A stretch of DNA of 64,000 bases from Chthonomonadales bacterium (GCA_020849275.1 JADLGO010000013.1:1-64000), one strand, 5' to 3'. Shown: positions 8,401 through 17,188, counted from the first letter of the stretch. The notes: generated by a model from the sequence alone, not told the origin. Made by a program: numbers and translations.

Positions 8401-8887
8401 GCCGTTCATCTCCAAGAAGAGCCGCGAGCCCATGGCCTACCTGACGCTGGAGGACTTCACGGGGATGGCCGCGGTGACCGTGTTTCCGTCCGTGTTCCGC
8501 GAGTACCGCAAGCAGTTGCAGAAGGACGGCATCGTTGTGCTACGCGGGCGCGTCTCGGTTCGTGAGCGCGTGCGTGACGACGACGAGGGGGAGCGGCACG
8601 TGGAGGTGCTCGCCGATGAGATCCGCGCCGTGGCCAACGGCCTCAACGGCGATGGCGCCGACCACGGCCAGTCCATCCACATCCGGGTGGATCGCGGCAA
8701 GCGCGAGATGCTACGGCTCGTGCGCGGCGCGCTGGAGCAGTGCCGTGGGGAGTCACCGGTCTACCTGCACGTGGCGGTGAACGGCGCCACGCGCAAGGTG
8801 GTGGCCATGCTCACGGCAGACCCGAGCGACGCGCTGCGGGGCACCCTTGAGCGCCTGGTGGGCCGCCAGGCCGTCTGGCTGGAGTAG
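5432..8887 (+). CDS. dnaE: DNA polymerase III alpha subunit (replicative polymerase)
   Basis: This 1151-residue protein is the catalytic subunit of the replicative polymerase. An N-terminal PHP domain (HTHSEFSLLDG) is followed by the C-family polymerase core. The catalytic aspartates are visible: Asp400 and Asp402 in PDIDMDF and Asp552 in KMDFLGL, matching Asp401/403/555 of the E. coli enzyme. The beta-binding and helix-hairpin-helix region and an OB-fold (GGIIASVKPFISKKSREPMAYLTLEDF, about 985-1060) complete the usual order. Length is normal for DnaE. The ATG start gives the expected N-terminus; AAGGAG lies rather far upstream (about 14 nt). The gene has its own strong promoter and an inverted repeat in the leader. 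Confidence 0.96.
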   Translation: MPHPGFVHLHTHSEFSLLDGAARLDRLVQQASDLGMPALALTDHGVMYGALDFYRKCLDAGIKPILGVEAYVAPGSHRDRSPRAGKNAYHMLLLATNLQGYKNLLKLTTIAAVDGFYSKPRIDRDLLAAHREGIIATSACLGGEVCTALLAGSYENARDAAGFYRDLFGRDNYYIELQNHSLPEQARCNEDLLRIARELGLQVICTNDVHYLTSDDAYAHDVLLCIGTGATVHDTNRLRYNSEQFYMKSAREMYETFRDLPAALEQTTEIAERCDLRLEFGRAPMPTPSIPDGHTAQSYLRELALAGLDRKLDRSSDRYRERLEYELGVVEQTGFAQYMLIVRDFARFARERGIFYGVRGSAAGSLTSFCVDITDIDPVEYDLTFERFLNPERIQMPDIDMDFEDSRRQEVIEYVTDKYGRDHVAQIVTFGTLAARAAIKDAGRALAMPLPDVNRLVGMIPTMPLGITIGRALEDNPELKDLYVREPDVRNLLDTARRLEGISRHASVHAAGVIISHEPLVEYTPLQRAADGGLVTQYPAGALEVIGLLKMDFLGLINLSILGRCIDNIRDSTGQEIRVQDIPLDDSRAFELLGRGDTTGIFQLESAGMRRYVTDLKPTSVRDLAAMVALYRPGPMAHIPTFIRAKHGMEKTHYAHERLEPILEETYGVIVYQDQVLRIAQAIAGYTLGQADILRRAMGKKKKSEMARERENFIAGAVANGVGRRKASEIFDLIEPFAGYAFNKAHSVCYAMLAYQTAYLKAHYPVPYMAALMACYIGKPDKVATCLEECARMRIALLRPDINLSGVDFAAEGDSIRFGLAGIKNVGRAAVDVVLAARAEAGPFTSLGDFCVRTHAHGNVTRAAIEALIQSGAFDSLHSCRRALVEALDAAYQMASSAHRDREAGQACLFGGDEGRGASPIEVPLPDVPEFARDQLLAFEKDLLGFYLSGHPLEKHRQRLAREARATVASLSERAHNEEVTLGGIIASVKPFISKKSREPMAYLTLEDFTGMAAVTVFPSVFREYRKQLQKDGIVVLRGRVSVRERVRDDDEGERHVEVLADEIRAVANGLNGDGADHGQSIHIRVDRGKREMLRLVRGALEQCRGESPVYLHVAVNGATRKVVAMLTADPSDALRGTLERLVGRQAVWLE

Positions 8888-9008
8888 CGCCGGGCGAGCA
8901 GCAAGCCTCCGTGCCTCGCGGGTCGCCCTCGCCGGAGGAATGGACGCGCGCTGGCGAGAACCGGCTGCCAGGCGCGCCGCGGGGCCGCGCCGGAGGTGGC
9001 GCTTGCGA

Positions 9009-10088
9009 GTGCACAACGAGGTGGCGCCGGAGGCGCTCATTCGGCAGGACTTCAAGGTGCTGGACGCGCGCGAGACGCTGCGCACCACCTGGGAGGTCGA
9101 GGAACTGCTTCTGGCGCAGTCCGTGCTCGGGCACGCGCACGAGGGGCACGGCGTCTTTCGGGGCCGGCGCTTCCCGAACACCACACAGGACGACGTGACG
9201 CGGGCGCTGCGCCTTGATCCGGATGCGGTTCGCGAGGCGCGTCAGGCACTCATCGACGGGATCGCCTCCTACGCGGACCGCGCCATTCGCGGCGACCGGC
9301 CCGAGGGGCTGTGCGGCCCCGATGGTGACCCACTGCTGGGGATGTCGACGCTGAGGTTGATCAGCGTGGACCCCGCGGACGTGCTGCGCGGGCTCTACCT
9401 GGGCGGCCTGCGTGACGATGCCGACGTGCGGCTGCAGGTGGAGCGCGCCCACGGCATCCGGATCGGCGCCGGGCGCGGGTACCACGTCGACTTCCGGCGC
9501 ATGAGGGCCCTGAGCCTCTCCGCCGAAGCGCTCGCGCGGGGCGAATGGGGCGACGCCATTGAGCGCCTCGAGCGCGACGGCCTGATCGTGGGGCCGGAGC
9601 GCGCGGAGGAGCCGGACGTGCACTACCAGTTCATCCGTTTCCGCCAGGGGCCCGGCGCCTCGGACGACGCCGCCATCGTGGCCGCCGGGCTGATGTGGGG
9701 ACCTGGCGTCGCGGTCGGCGTCTTCCTCGCCGACGCGATCGACACGCTGGAGAAGTACGTGCCCGTGTTCGCGGATCAGGACGAGAGGATCGCGCTGCGC
9801 ATTGAGGGCGACTTTGTGGATCTCCGGCTCGGCCGGCCCGAGGTGCGCGACCTCACTTACCTGGCCGCGACCCCCGAGGGGCGCGAGCACGACACACCCG
9901 ACAGCTCGCTTCGCCACCTGCTGGCCGTCGATCGGCACGTGGACATGTGCCCGCTCGAGGCCCACCTTCTGGCGGTGCGCGGGTTGCCGGCGCCCTCGAT
10001 CGGCCTGGGCCACGAGCGCACGCCGAGCGGCGGCTTCTACGCTTATGTGCGAGAGCGAGTCGCCGGCCTGCGGGAGGGCCGGCCATGA
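9009..10088 (+). CDS. Unknown soluble protein, 359 residues
   Basis: I do not recognise a family. The protein is acidic and soluble, with no signal peptide or membrane helix. Visible landmarks are DARETLRTTWEVEELLLAQ near the start, GHAHEGHGVFRGRRFPNT, an LERDGLIVGPE segment, and DSSLRHLLAVDRHVDMCPLEAHLL near the end. The frame is open upstream to 8847, inside dnaE, but a strong GGAGGTGG at 8992-8999 is 9 nt before the GTG at 9009, so I start there. The stop codon overlaps the next start (ATGA at 10085-10088), so it is translationally coupled to the exported protein downstream. Both follow dnaE in the same direction. Confidence 0.7.
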   Translation: MHNEVAPEALIRQDFKVLDARETLRTTWEVEELLLAQSVLGHAHEGHGVFRGRRFPNTTQDDVTRALRLDPDAVREARQALIDGIASYADRAIRGDRPEGLCGPDGDPLLGMSTLRLISVDPADVLRGLYLGGLRDDADVRLQVERAHGIRIGAGRGYHVDFRRMRALSLSAEALARGEWGDAIERLERDGLIVGPERAEEPDVHYQFIRFRQGPGASDDAAIVAAGLMWGPGVAVGVFLADAIDTLEKYVPVFADQDERIALRIEGDFVDLRLGRPEVRDLTYLAATPEGREHDTPDSSLRHLLAVDRHVDMCPLEAHLLAVRGLPAPSIGLGHERTPSGGFYAYVRERVAGLREGRP

Positions 10089-10978
10089 GGACGCTGGCCC
10101 TGGTCGCTCTAGTGCTCGCCCTCGGGCCGGGCGCCGCTGGCGCGGACGAGGCCGCCGAGGCCGCGCGAGTGCTCGCGGAGGCGGCGAGGGCCTACCGGGG
10201 GTTGCACGTCCTCTCGCAGGAGACCACATTCACCGGCGACAGCGGCACATTCGCGCGGCCCGTCCGGACGCACCTCGTCTTTCGGCGCCCGAACCGGCTG
10301 CTGCTGGAGCTATGGCAGAAGACGCCCGATCGCCCGGAGCCGGTCGTCACGCGATGCGTCTGCGATGGCGAGACGCTCTGGGTCTACCGCGAGGCGCAGG
10401 GGTACTACACTCGGGACCGGGCGCCGAAGGACGCGCGGGCCTTTCTTGACCTCGGCGCCAGCCTCGAGCTCGCCGCCATTGCCGGCATCGACCCGTTCGC
10501 TGGCCTGGCGAAGCAGACTCGCCTGCGGCTGCTACCGGGCGAGGTGGTCGATGGGGTGATGACCGACCTCGTTGCCGTCGACGTGAGCGGCGACCGCCTG
10601 GCGGAGGCGCGGCTCTACGTGGGGCGGCAGGACCGCCTGATCCGCCGCTTCGTCTACGACGCGCCGGAGAAGCGCCTGGGCGGCGAGAGGCTGTCCGAGG
10701 GCGCGCGCGACACGCAGAACCTGACTCTGCCGGCGATCCGCTATCAGTACGACAACGCGGTGTCTCCGGACACGAAGCCGCCGGACTCGGTGTTCCGGTG
10801 GCAGGCGCCGCCCGGAGCGATGGAGTTTCGCCCGCTGAGCCAGCTTCTGGGGCCCGGCGAGCGCAGAGGGGGGCGTCCCGGCTACGTGATCGTCGATGGC
10901 AAGGGGGAGGGGCGTCGCGTCAAGCCGCTGAGTATGCGCGACCTGATCGACATGGCGCACCGGCAGAAGCGTCGCTAG
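10085..10978 (+). CDS. Exported LolA/DUF2092-like protein
   Basis: This 297-residue protein has a signal peptide (residues 1-20, cleaved after GAAGA). The mature part resembles DUF2092/LolA-like periplasmic proteins: a RAYRGLHVLSQETTF helix-strand, VRTHLVFRRPNRLLLEL, CDGETLWVYREAQGYY, and a cluster of beta strands before an LTLPAIRYQYDNAVSP segment. This architecture senses or carries lipid-like ligands in the envelope; the ligand here is unknown. It overlaps the preceding gene by 4 nt (ATGA), so the two are made together. It ends 1 nt before a convergent gene. It is similar in type, not closely in sequence, to the protein at 680-1405. Confidence 0.72.
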   Translation: MRTLALVALVLALGPGAAGADEAAEAARVLAEAARAYRGLHVLSQETTFTGDSGTFARPVRTHLVFRRPNRLLLELWQKTPDRPEPVVTRCVCDGETLWVYREAQGYYTRDRAPKDARAFLDLGASLELAAIAGIDPFAGLAKQTRLRLLPGEVVDGVMTDLVAVDVSGDRLAEARLYVGRQDRLIRRFVYDAPEKRLGGERLSEGARDTQNLTLPAIRYQYDNAVSPDTKPPDSVFRWQAPPGAMEFRPLSQLLGPGERRGGRPGYVIVDGKGEGRRVKPLSMRDLIDMAHRQKRR

Positions 10979-10979
10979 G

Positions 10980-11837
10980 TCAGCCCGGGACCTCATCGGC
11001 GCGTGCGAGGCCGTCGACGACCATTCGCGCCAGACGGGCGATTACCAGGAGACCGGGGTTGTCCGCCGTCCACACCGGCGCCGGCATCCGGCTGCAGAAG
11101 ATCGCCATCGCCACGGCGCGGCCGTTCGGCAGGGTCACGATTCCCACGTCGTTGCGCACCGCGTCGACCGCGCCGCCCTTGCCCTCGAACGCGCAGCCCC
11201 GAGGCAGCATCCGCGGTATGCCGTCGGTCGCCTGCTGCGTGCCCAGGATCTTGCGGGCGAGCGTGCAGGTTGCCGCGTCGCCGACGCGACCCTCGTGGAG
11301 CAGCCGCAGCAGCCGCAGCATCTCGCGCGGCGTGGTGACTCCTAGGCCGTAGCGCCGGTTGGACGCCGACACGGGCGGCCCCTGGCTGAAGACCTTGCGG
11401 TGCAGCGTCGTTTCAGCGAGCCCGAGCGCGCGCATGCGCTCGTTCACAGGGTGCACGCCGACGCGGTCGATGAGCAGGTTCGTGGCGGTGTTGTCTGAGA
11501 GAGCGACCATGAGCGTGCAGGCATCGCGCACGGAGAGCGTCAGACCAGCGGTAAGCCGTGTCAGGATGCCGGAGCCCGGCACCTTGTCCTCGTCGCGCAG
11601 GGTGAGCGGCTCGTCCAGGCCGAGGAGGCCCTCCCGGGCCAGCAACAGCACGTGCACCAGGATCGGGAGCTTGATGACGCTCGCGGTGGGGCATTTGCGG
11701 TCGGCGTGGTAGGCCACCGACGCGCCTTCGGTCAACTCGCGCGCGGCCAAGGCGATGCAGCCGTCGAAGTCGGTGGCCACCTCGTCGATCGCCGCCAGTA
11801 GCGCGCCGTGGCGCCGTCGCGCCGTCCTCTCGCTCAC
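10980..11837 (-). CDS. Serine hydrolase of the class A beta-lactamase fold
   Basis: This 285-residue protein has the penicillin-binding/beta-lactamase signature: Ser53-x-x-Lys56 (SVIK), Ser114-Asp-Asn116 (SDN) and a Lys-Gly-Gly motif in FEGKGGAVD in place of the usual KTG. A class A Glu-x-x-x-Asn omega-loop motif is not obvious. No signal peptide is seen; the N-terminus is short and basic. That is unusual for a beta-lactamase and suggests a cytoplasmic role or a missed leader. The GTG start at 11837 overlaps the trmFO stop (GTGA), so translation is coupled to trmFO. It may be a general amidase or esterase rather than a resistance enzyme. Confidence 0.8.
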   Translation of the reverse strand: MSERTARRRHGALLAAIDEVATDFDGCIALAARELTEGASVAYHADRKCPTASVIKLPILVHVLLLAREGLLGLDEPLTLRDEDKVPGSGILTRLTAGLTLSVRDACTLMVALSDNTATNLLIDRVGVHPVNERMRALGLAETTLHRKVFSQGPPVSASNRRYGLGVTTPREMLRLLRLLHEGRVGDAATCTLARKILGTQQATDGIPRMLPRGCAFEGKGGAVDAVRNDVGIVTLPNGRAVAMAIFCSRMPAPVWTADNPGLLVIARLARMVVDGLARADEVPG

Positions 11838-13219
11838 CGGACCTCCGCCAGCCAGTGGTCCATCTCCGCACGCGCGCGCTCGGAGCGTGCCTCCGCCTTG
11901 CGGCGCTTGTCACGAACGGGCTGATCGAGCTCGGGCATGATGCCGAAGTTGGCGTTCATCGGGGCGAAGTGCGCGGGTGGCGTCTCCACAAGGTAGTGGC
12001 AGAGAGACCCGAGCGCGGTGGGCCGCGGCGGCGTCACGGCGGGCTCCCCCGCGAGCGTCCGGTGGGCGTTCAGCCCGGCCACGATGCCGATGGCCGCGGA
12101 CTCCAGGTAGCCCTCCACGCCAGTGATCTGGCCCGCCAGGAACACGCCGGGGTGCTCGCGAAGCTGCGCGTCCAGGCCCAGTATTCGCGGCGAGCACACG
12201 TAGGTGTTGCGATGCATCACCCCATAGCGCACGAACTCCGCGCCCTCCAGGCCCGGGATCATGCGGAAGACGCGCCTCTGCTCGCCCCACTTCAGGCGGC
12301 TCTGGAAGCCCACGAGCCCCCAGAGCGTCCCGTCACGGTTCTCCTGCCGGAGCTGCACCACGGCGTACGGGCGCTGGCCGGTGCGCGGATCCGTCAGGCC
12401 GATCGGCTTCATCGGGCCGTAGGCCAGCGTGCGCGGCCCGCGGCGGGCCAGCTCCTCCACGGGCAGACACATCTCGAAGTAGGGCACGCCCTCGTCCTCG
12501 GGGTTGTGCGAGGCGCTCACCTCCGCCCCGGCCAGCGCCTGGTGGAAGGCCAGGTACTCCTCCCGGGCCATCGGGCAGTTGAGGTAGTCGCCTTCCTCGC
12601 CGGTCGCGCGTCCGGGCCCGCCCTCGGAGTCCGCGTTGGGGAGCGCGGTGTGGCGCCCGCGCCGGGAGGCCCGGAAGACCTTCGACGTATCGATGCTCTC
12701 GAGGGTGATCGTCGGGGCGACTGCGTCGTAGAAGTAAAGCGACTCGGCGCCGGTGATCCGCGCCATCGAGGTGGCGAGCGACTCGGAGGTGAGAGGGCCG
12801 GTGGCGAGCACCAGAGGCCGGCTCGCCGGGACCTCGGTCACCTCGCCGCGAACGATGTGGACGCACGGATGCGCGCCGAGCCTCGCCGTGATCTCGCGGG
12901 CGAAGGGCTCGCGGTCAACTGCCAGCGCCTCGCCCGCGGGAACGCGGTGCCGTTCGGCCACGGCCAGGGTGAGCGAGCCAAGGGCGCGCATCTCGCGCTT
13001 CAGAATGCCGCTGGCGTTGGTGGGCAGGTCCGACTTGAAGGAGTTGGAGCAGACCAGCTCGGCGAGGTCCCCGGTCTGGTGCACGGCGGTCATGCGCGCG
13101 GGACGCATCTCATGAAGCACCACCCGCGAGCCGCGCGAGGCGGCCGCCCATGCGGCTTCCACGCCGGCGAATCCGCCGCCGATGATCGTGACCGAGCCGT
13201 CCATCGTGGTCTGCGTCAC
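11834..13219 (-). CDS. trmFO: tRNA (uracil-54-C5)-methyltransferase, folate- and FAD-dependent
   Basis: This 461-residue flavoprotein makes m5U54 in the tRNA T-loop using methylene-tetrahydrofolate. The FAD-binding start IIGGGFAGVEAAW, the HEMRP segment, LVCSNSFKSD, GPLTSESLA, YFYDAVAPT and the C-terminal GYLESAAIGIVAGLNA with ANFGIMPEL are characteristic of TrmFO/Gid. GTG at 13219 was preferred because AGGA lies at suitable spacing; an ATG at 13204 would shorten the protein by five residues. It lies 73 nt downstream of topA on the same strand, an order also seen in Firmicutes (topA-trmFO), and overlaps the following serine hydrolase. Confidence 0.94.
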   Translation of the reverse strand: MTQTTMDGSVTIIGGGFAGVEAAWAAASRGSRVVLHEMRPARMTAVHQTGDLAELVCSNSFKSDLPTNASGILKREMRALGSLTLAVAERHRVPAGEALAVDREPFAREITARLGAHPCVHIVRGEVTEVPASRPLVLATGPLTSESLATSMARITGAESLYFYDAVAPTITLESIDTSKVFRASRRGRHTALPNADSEGGPGRATGEEGDYLNCPMAREEYLAFHQALAGAEVSASHNPEDEGVPYFEMCLPVEELARRGPRTLAYGPMKPIGLTDPRTGQRPYAVVQLRQENRDGTLWGLVGFQSRLKWGEQRRVFRMIPGLEGAEFVRYGVMHRNTYVCSPRILGLDAQLREHPGVFLAGQITGVEGYLESAAIGIVAGLNAHRTLAGEPAVTPPRPTALGSLCHYLVETPPAHFAPMNANFGIMPELDQPVRDKRRKAEARSERARAEMDHWLAEVR

Positions 13220-13292
13220 GGCATCCTGGCCATCACGGGGCGGATGAGCCGCCCTCGCGAGGTACTCTGCGCGGCCGGGCGCGGCCGAGCCC

Positions 13293-15632
13293 TCAGCCGG
13301 TCGAGACCGGTTCCGGGGCGGGCGCCGTCTTCTCCGAGTAGGAGCAGTCCGGGTTGCTACACTTGAGCGTGCCGTTCGTGCGCCCGCGGAACGACTGCTC
13401 GCCGAGTGGCCAGCCGCACTCGGGGCATGGCCGCCCGATGGGCCGGTGCCACGTCGTGAAGTCGCACTGCGGATAGTTGGCGCAGCCATAGAAGACGGCG
13501 CCTCGCCGCGAGCGCTTGGCAACGATCTCGCCGCCGTCCCTGGGGCACTGGATACCGGTCGGCTGAGCGGTTGGCGCGGACTGCGGCCCCTGGTCGCCCG
13601 GCAGCTTCACGATGGTCTTGCACTTCGGGTACGCCGAGCAGCCCAGGAACTTGCCGAAGCGACCCTCGCGTTCCACGAGCGGCTTGCCGCACTTGGGGCA
13701 GGGCTGGTCCGTGAGCGCGGGGGCCTTCTCCTCGACGGGCAGGGGCTCGCCGTCCGGGCCGACGTTCAGGATCGTCCGGCAACGGGGGTAGCCAGAGCAG
13801 CCCAGGAACGGCCCGCGCGCGCTCTGGCGGAGCATCATCTTCTTGCCGCAGGTCGGGCAAAGGTGCTCGGTCTCCACGGCCTCGGGCTTGATGCGCTCCA
13901 TCGTCTCGTGCGCGCTCGAGAGCGAGCGCTCAAACGGCTCGTAGAAGTCGCGCAGCACCCGCACCTTGTCGGCGCGCCCCTCCTCCACCTCGTCGAGGCG
14001 CGTCTCCATGCCGGCGGTGAACCCGACGTCCAGGATGTCCGGGAAGTGCTTGACGAGCAGGTCGTTGACCGTCAGGCCCAACTCGGTCGGCCCGAAGCGC
14101 TTGTCCTCCAGGGCTACGTAGCCGCGATCCTGTACGGTGCTGATGATCGTGGCGTAGGTGCTCGGTCGGCCGATGCCTTTCTCCTCGAGCGCTTTGACCA
14201 GCGTGGCCTCGGTGTAGCGCGGCGGTGGCTCGGTGAAGTGTTGCCTGGGCTCGAGCTTCAGCAGGTCGAGCGCCTGGCCTCCGGTGAGCGAGGGCAGCGG
14301 CGCGCGGTCCTCGTCGTCCTGCTCCTGGCCGTCGCGGCCCTCCAGGTAGACGCGCATGAAGCCGTCGAACTTCATCACCGATCCGGTGGACCGAAACGTG
14401 TGGCCGGCAGCGTCGATGTCGGCCGTTGTCACGTCGAAGATGGCCGGCGGCATCTGGCTGGCGATGAACCGCTGCCAGATGAGGCGGTAGAGGCGGACCT
14501 GCTCGTTCGACAGGAACTCGGCGACCGACTCGGGCGTGCGGAAGGCCGACGTGGGGCGGATCGCCTCGTGGGCGTCCTGGGCCGCGCTGCGCGCCCGATA
14601 CTGGGGCGGCTGCGCGGGCAAGTAGTTGGCGCCATAGGTCTCGCCCAGGAAGGCGCGGGCCTCGGCCTGGGCCTCCGCCGCCACGCGCGTCGAGTCGGTC
14701 CGCATGTAGGTGATGAGGCCGACGGAACCCTCGCCGCCGAGCTCCACGCCCTCGTAGAGCTGCTGCGCGGTCGACATCGTGCGGCGATTGCCGAAACCGA
14801 GTTTGCGGCTGGCCTCCTGCTGGAGCGTGCTGGTGATGAAGGGGGCGGCCGGGTTGCGCTTGCGCTCCTGGCGTCGCACGCCTCTCACGGCCCAAGCAGC
14901 GCCCTCGACCGCGCGGACGATCTCGGCGGCCTCCTCCTCGCGGTGGAGCTCGACCTTCTCCTTGCCGCGCCCGACGAATCGCGCCTCGAACGGGAAGCGC
15001 GCATCGGGGTCGCGCGGCGTCAGGGTGGCCGTCAGACTCCAGTACTCCACGGGAACAAACGCGAGGATCTCGCGCTCGCGGTCGCAAATGAGGCGCACCG
15101 CCACCGACTGCACGCGGCCGGCGGAGAGGTTCTTGCGCACCTTCTTCCAGAGCAGCGGCGAGAGCCGATAGCCCACCAGGCGGTCCAGCAGGCGCCGGGC
15201 CTCCTGCGCGTTCACGCGTTGGGCGTCGATGTCGCGAGGATGATGGATGGCGTTGAGCACCGCGGAGCGGGTGATCTCGTTGAACTCGATTCGGCGGGCG
15301 TTCTTAAGCTTGAGCGCCTGGGCGAGGTGCCAGGCGATCGCTTCGCCCTCGCGGTCCGGGTCCGACGCAAGGTAGACGACGTCGGCCTTGCGGGCGGCCT
15401 CGGTGAGGCGCTTGAGCACGTCGCGGCGCGTGGGTATGCTGACGTACTTGGGCTTGAAGTCGTCGTTGACGTCGATTCCCATCTCGCGCTCCGGCAGGTC
15501 GCGGACGTGTCCCATCGAAGCCTCGATCACGAAGCCGCTCTTGCCCTCGCCCGTCTCCACCGATCCGCTGAGGAAGTTCTTCAGCGTCTTGGTCTTCGCC
15601 GGCGATTCCACGATGATCAGGGATGTGGCCAT
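13293..15632 (-). CDS. topA: DNA topoisomerase I
   Basis: This 779-residue type IA topoisomerase relaxes negative supercoils. The N-terminal Toprim domain shows IIVESPAKTKTL and the acidic DPDREGEAIAWH motif. The active-site tyrosine is Tyr309 in ITYMRTDSTR. The C-terminus carries four zinc-ribbon units: CPTCGKKM with CSGYPRC, CPKCGKPL with CSAYPKC, CPRDGGEI with CANYPQC (first pair reduced to one Cys), and CPECGWPL with CSNPDC. The ATG at 15632 is the natural start of the conserved domain; the ribosome-binding site (GAGAG) is weak. A good promoter lies 47 nt upstream. Downstream is trmFO. Confidence 0.97.
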   Translation of the reverse strand: MATSLIIVESPAKTKTLKNFLSGSVETGEGKSGFVIEASMGHVRDLPEREMGIDVNDDFKPKYVSIPTRRDVLKRLTEAARKADVVYLASDPDREGEAIAWHLAQALKLKNARRIEFNEITRSAVLNAIHHPRDIDAQRVNAQEARRLLDRLVGYRLSPLLWKKVRKNLSAGRVQSVAVRLICDREREILAFVPVEYWSLTATLTPRDPDARFPFEARFVGRGKEKVELHREEEAAEIVRAVEGAAWAVRGVRRQERKRNPAAPFITSTLQQEASRKLGFGNRRTMSTAQQLYEGVELGGEGSVGLITYMRTDSTRVAAEAQAEARAFLGETYGANYLPAQPPQYRARSAAQDAHEAIRPTSAFRTPESVAEFLSNEQVRLYRLIWQRFIASQMPPAIFDVTTADIDAAGHTFRSTGSVMKFDGFMRVYLEGRDGQEQDDEDRAPLPSLTGGQALDLLKLEPRQHFTEPPPRYTEATLVKALEEKGIGRPSTYATIISTVQDRGYVALEDKRFGPTELGLTVNDLLVKHFPDILDVGFTAGMETRLDEVEEGRADKVRVLRDFYEPFERSLSSAHETMERIKPEAVETEHLCPTCGKKMMLRQSARGPFLGCSGYPRCRTILNVGPDGEPLPVEEKAPALTDQPCPKCGKPLVEREGRFGKFLGCSAYPKCKTIVKLPGDQGPQSAPTAQPTGIQCPRDGGEIVAKRSRRGAVFYGCANYPQCDFTTWHRPIGRPCPECGWPLGEQSFRGRTNGTLKCSNPDCSYSEKTAPAPEPVSTG

Positions 15633-15678
15633 ACGTTCAACTCTCTTGCTGTGGGCATCGGCCCCCGGGCCGCGTGCT

Positions 15679-15707
15679 ATGTTACCTGTGCCCCTCCCCT
15701 TTGTCAA
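15679..15707 (-). promoter_or_regulatory. Promoter of topA
   Basis: On the minus strand TTGACA (15702-15707) and TAACAT (15679-15684) are 17 bp apart, giving a leader of about 40 nt before topA. Confidence 0.72.
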
Positions 15708-15805
15708 CCCGCGCCAAACGAAGGGTCCGGGAGCCTGAAGGCGAGCTCGACAGGGCCTCGCCGGCGCGTCCGAGCAGGCCGACGGCGGGCGCGATGCCGC
15801 GCGCA

Positions 15806-17188
15806 TCAGGGGGCCGGGGCCGGCCCCCGGGCGGGCGCGGGGGGAGGCTCCGGCCGGGTCCTCCCCGTGGTCGAGGCGACGGTGGCCTCGCTTGAGAGCC
15901 GTGGGGTGGTGGGCGTCCCGTCGGAGTCGTAGACGATCAGACGCGCGCCTCGCCGGTAGGTCAGGTACGCCCAGGCCCATTGGAGGAACACCAGCATGCG
16001 GTTCTCGAAGCCGATCAGGTAGTAGATATGCACCACGAGCCAGGCCACCCAGGCAACGAGCCCTCGCAGGCGCACACGGCCGAACGCGGCGATGGCGAAG
16101 GCGCGCCCGACGGTGGCCAGGCTGCCCTTGTCACGATAGCGAAACGGCGCGCGGTCGGGCCGGCCGGCGAGGCGGTCCAGCAGCAGCCGGCCGACGTAGC
16201 GCCCCTGCTGCATGGCGACCGGCGCCACGCCCGGAAGCCGCCTGCCGTCCTGCGACATGGAGGCCGTGTCGCCGATTACGAACACGTTCGGGTGTCCCGG
16301 CACCGACAGGTCGGGCAGAACGGCGACGCGGCCCGCCCGGTCGGTCGCGGCCCCGAGCCACCGTCCCGCAGGCGAGGCCGCCACCCCCGCGGCCCAGATC
16401 ACGGTGCGCGCAGAGATCCGGCGCCCCGCGACCACGACCCCCTCGCCGTCGACATCCTCCACCCGCTCGCCGACATGGACCTCCACGTCGAGGCGCTCCA
16501 GCGCTCGCTTTGCGTCATCGGGCAGGCTGCCGGGGAAGCCCGCCACCAGGTGCGGTCCGGCCTCGACCAGCAGGATGCGGGCCGAGGTCGGGTCGATCCG
16601 GCGGAAATCGGCGGCAAGCGCCTTGCGAGCGAGCTCCGCGATGGCCCCCGCGATCTCGACGCCGGTCGGCCCGCCACCGACGATGACGAACGTCAGCAGC
16701 GCCTTGCGCTCCTCGGAATCGATCTCCACCTCGGCTCGCTCGAAGGCGACCAGGATGCTGCGCCGGATGTGCGTGGCGTCGCGCACGGTCTTGAGGCCGG
16801 GGGCGAACCGCTCCCACTCGTCGCGGCCGAAATAGCTGTGGCAGGCCCCCGTCGCCACCACGAGGAAGTCGTAGGACAGGCGATCGGTGCCCATCGTGAT
16901 GGTGCGCTCGGCCGGGTCGATCCCGGTGACCTCGGACATCACCACTTGCGTGTTGCGCTGGCGGCGCAGGATGGTGCGGATTGGCTCGGCGATCTCGGCG
17001 GGCGACAGGCCGGCTGTGGCAACCTGGTAGAGCAGCGGCTGAAACAGGTGGTAGTTGTTGCGGTCTACCACGGTGACGGCCGCGGGCGCGCCCCGCAGGG
17101 CGCGAGCCGCCTGGAGGCCGCCGAAGCCGCCGCCGATGATGACGATGTGTGGTTGCCCACGCTCGGGCGCCCTGGCGTTCTGGCCCAT
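15806..17188 (-). CDS. ndh: Type II NADH dehydrogenase (NDH-2)
   Basis: This 460-residue monotopic flavoprotein should oxidise NADH and reduce quinone without pumping protons. It has two dinucleotide folds (IIGGGFGGLQAA for FAD, VIVGGGPTGVEIAGA for NADH), the DRNNYHLFQPLLYQVATAGL segment typical of NDH-2, and NVFVIGDTA near the FAD site. A C-terminal hydrophobic region (LRGLVAWVAWLVVHIYYLIGF) serves as membrane anchor. A Pro/Ala-rich tail of about 25 residues follows. The ATG at 17188 has GGGAG 7-8 nt upstream. A second, longer reading from 17479 has no support. It is divergent from hrcA. Confidence 0.92.
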   Translation of the reverse strand: MGQNARAPERGQPHIVIIGGGFGGLQAARALRGAPAAVTVVDRNNYHLFQPLLYQVATAGLSPAEIAEPIRTILRRQRNTQVVMSEVTGIDPAERTITMGTDRLSYDFLVVATGACHSYFGRDEWERFAPGLKTVRDATHIRRSILVAFERAEVEIDSEERKALLTFVIVGGGPTGVEIAGAIAELARKALAADFRRIDPTSARILLVEAGPHLVAGFPGSLPDDAKRALERLDVEVHVGERVEDVDGEGVVVAGRRISARTVIWAAGVAASPAGRWLGAATDRAGRVAVLPDLSVPGHPNVFVIGDTASMSQDGRRLPGVAPVAMQQGRYVGRLLLDRLAGRPDRAPFRYRDKGSLATVGRAFAIAAFGRVRLRGLVAWVAWLVVHIYYLIGFENRMLVFLQWAWAYLTYRRGARLIVYDSDGTPTTPRLSSEATVASTTGRTRPEPPPAPARGPAPAP

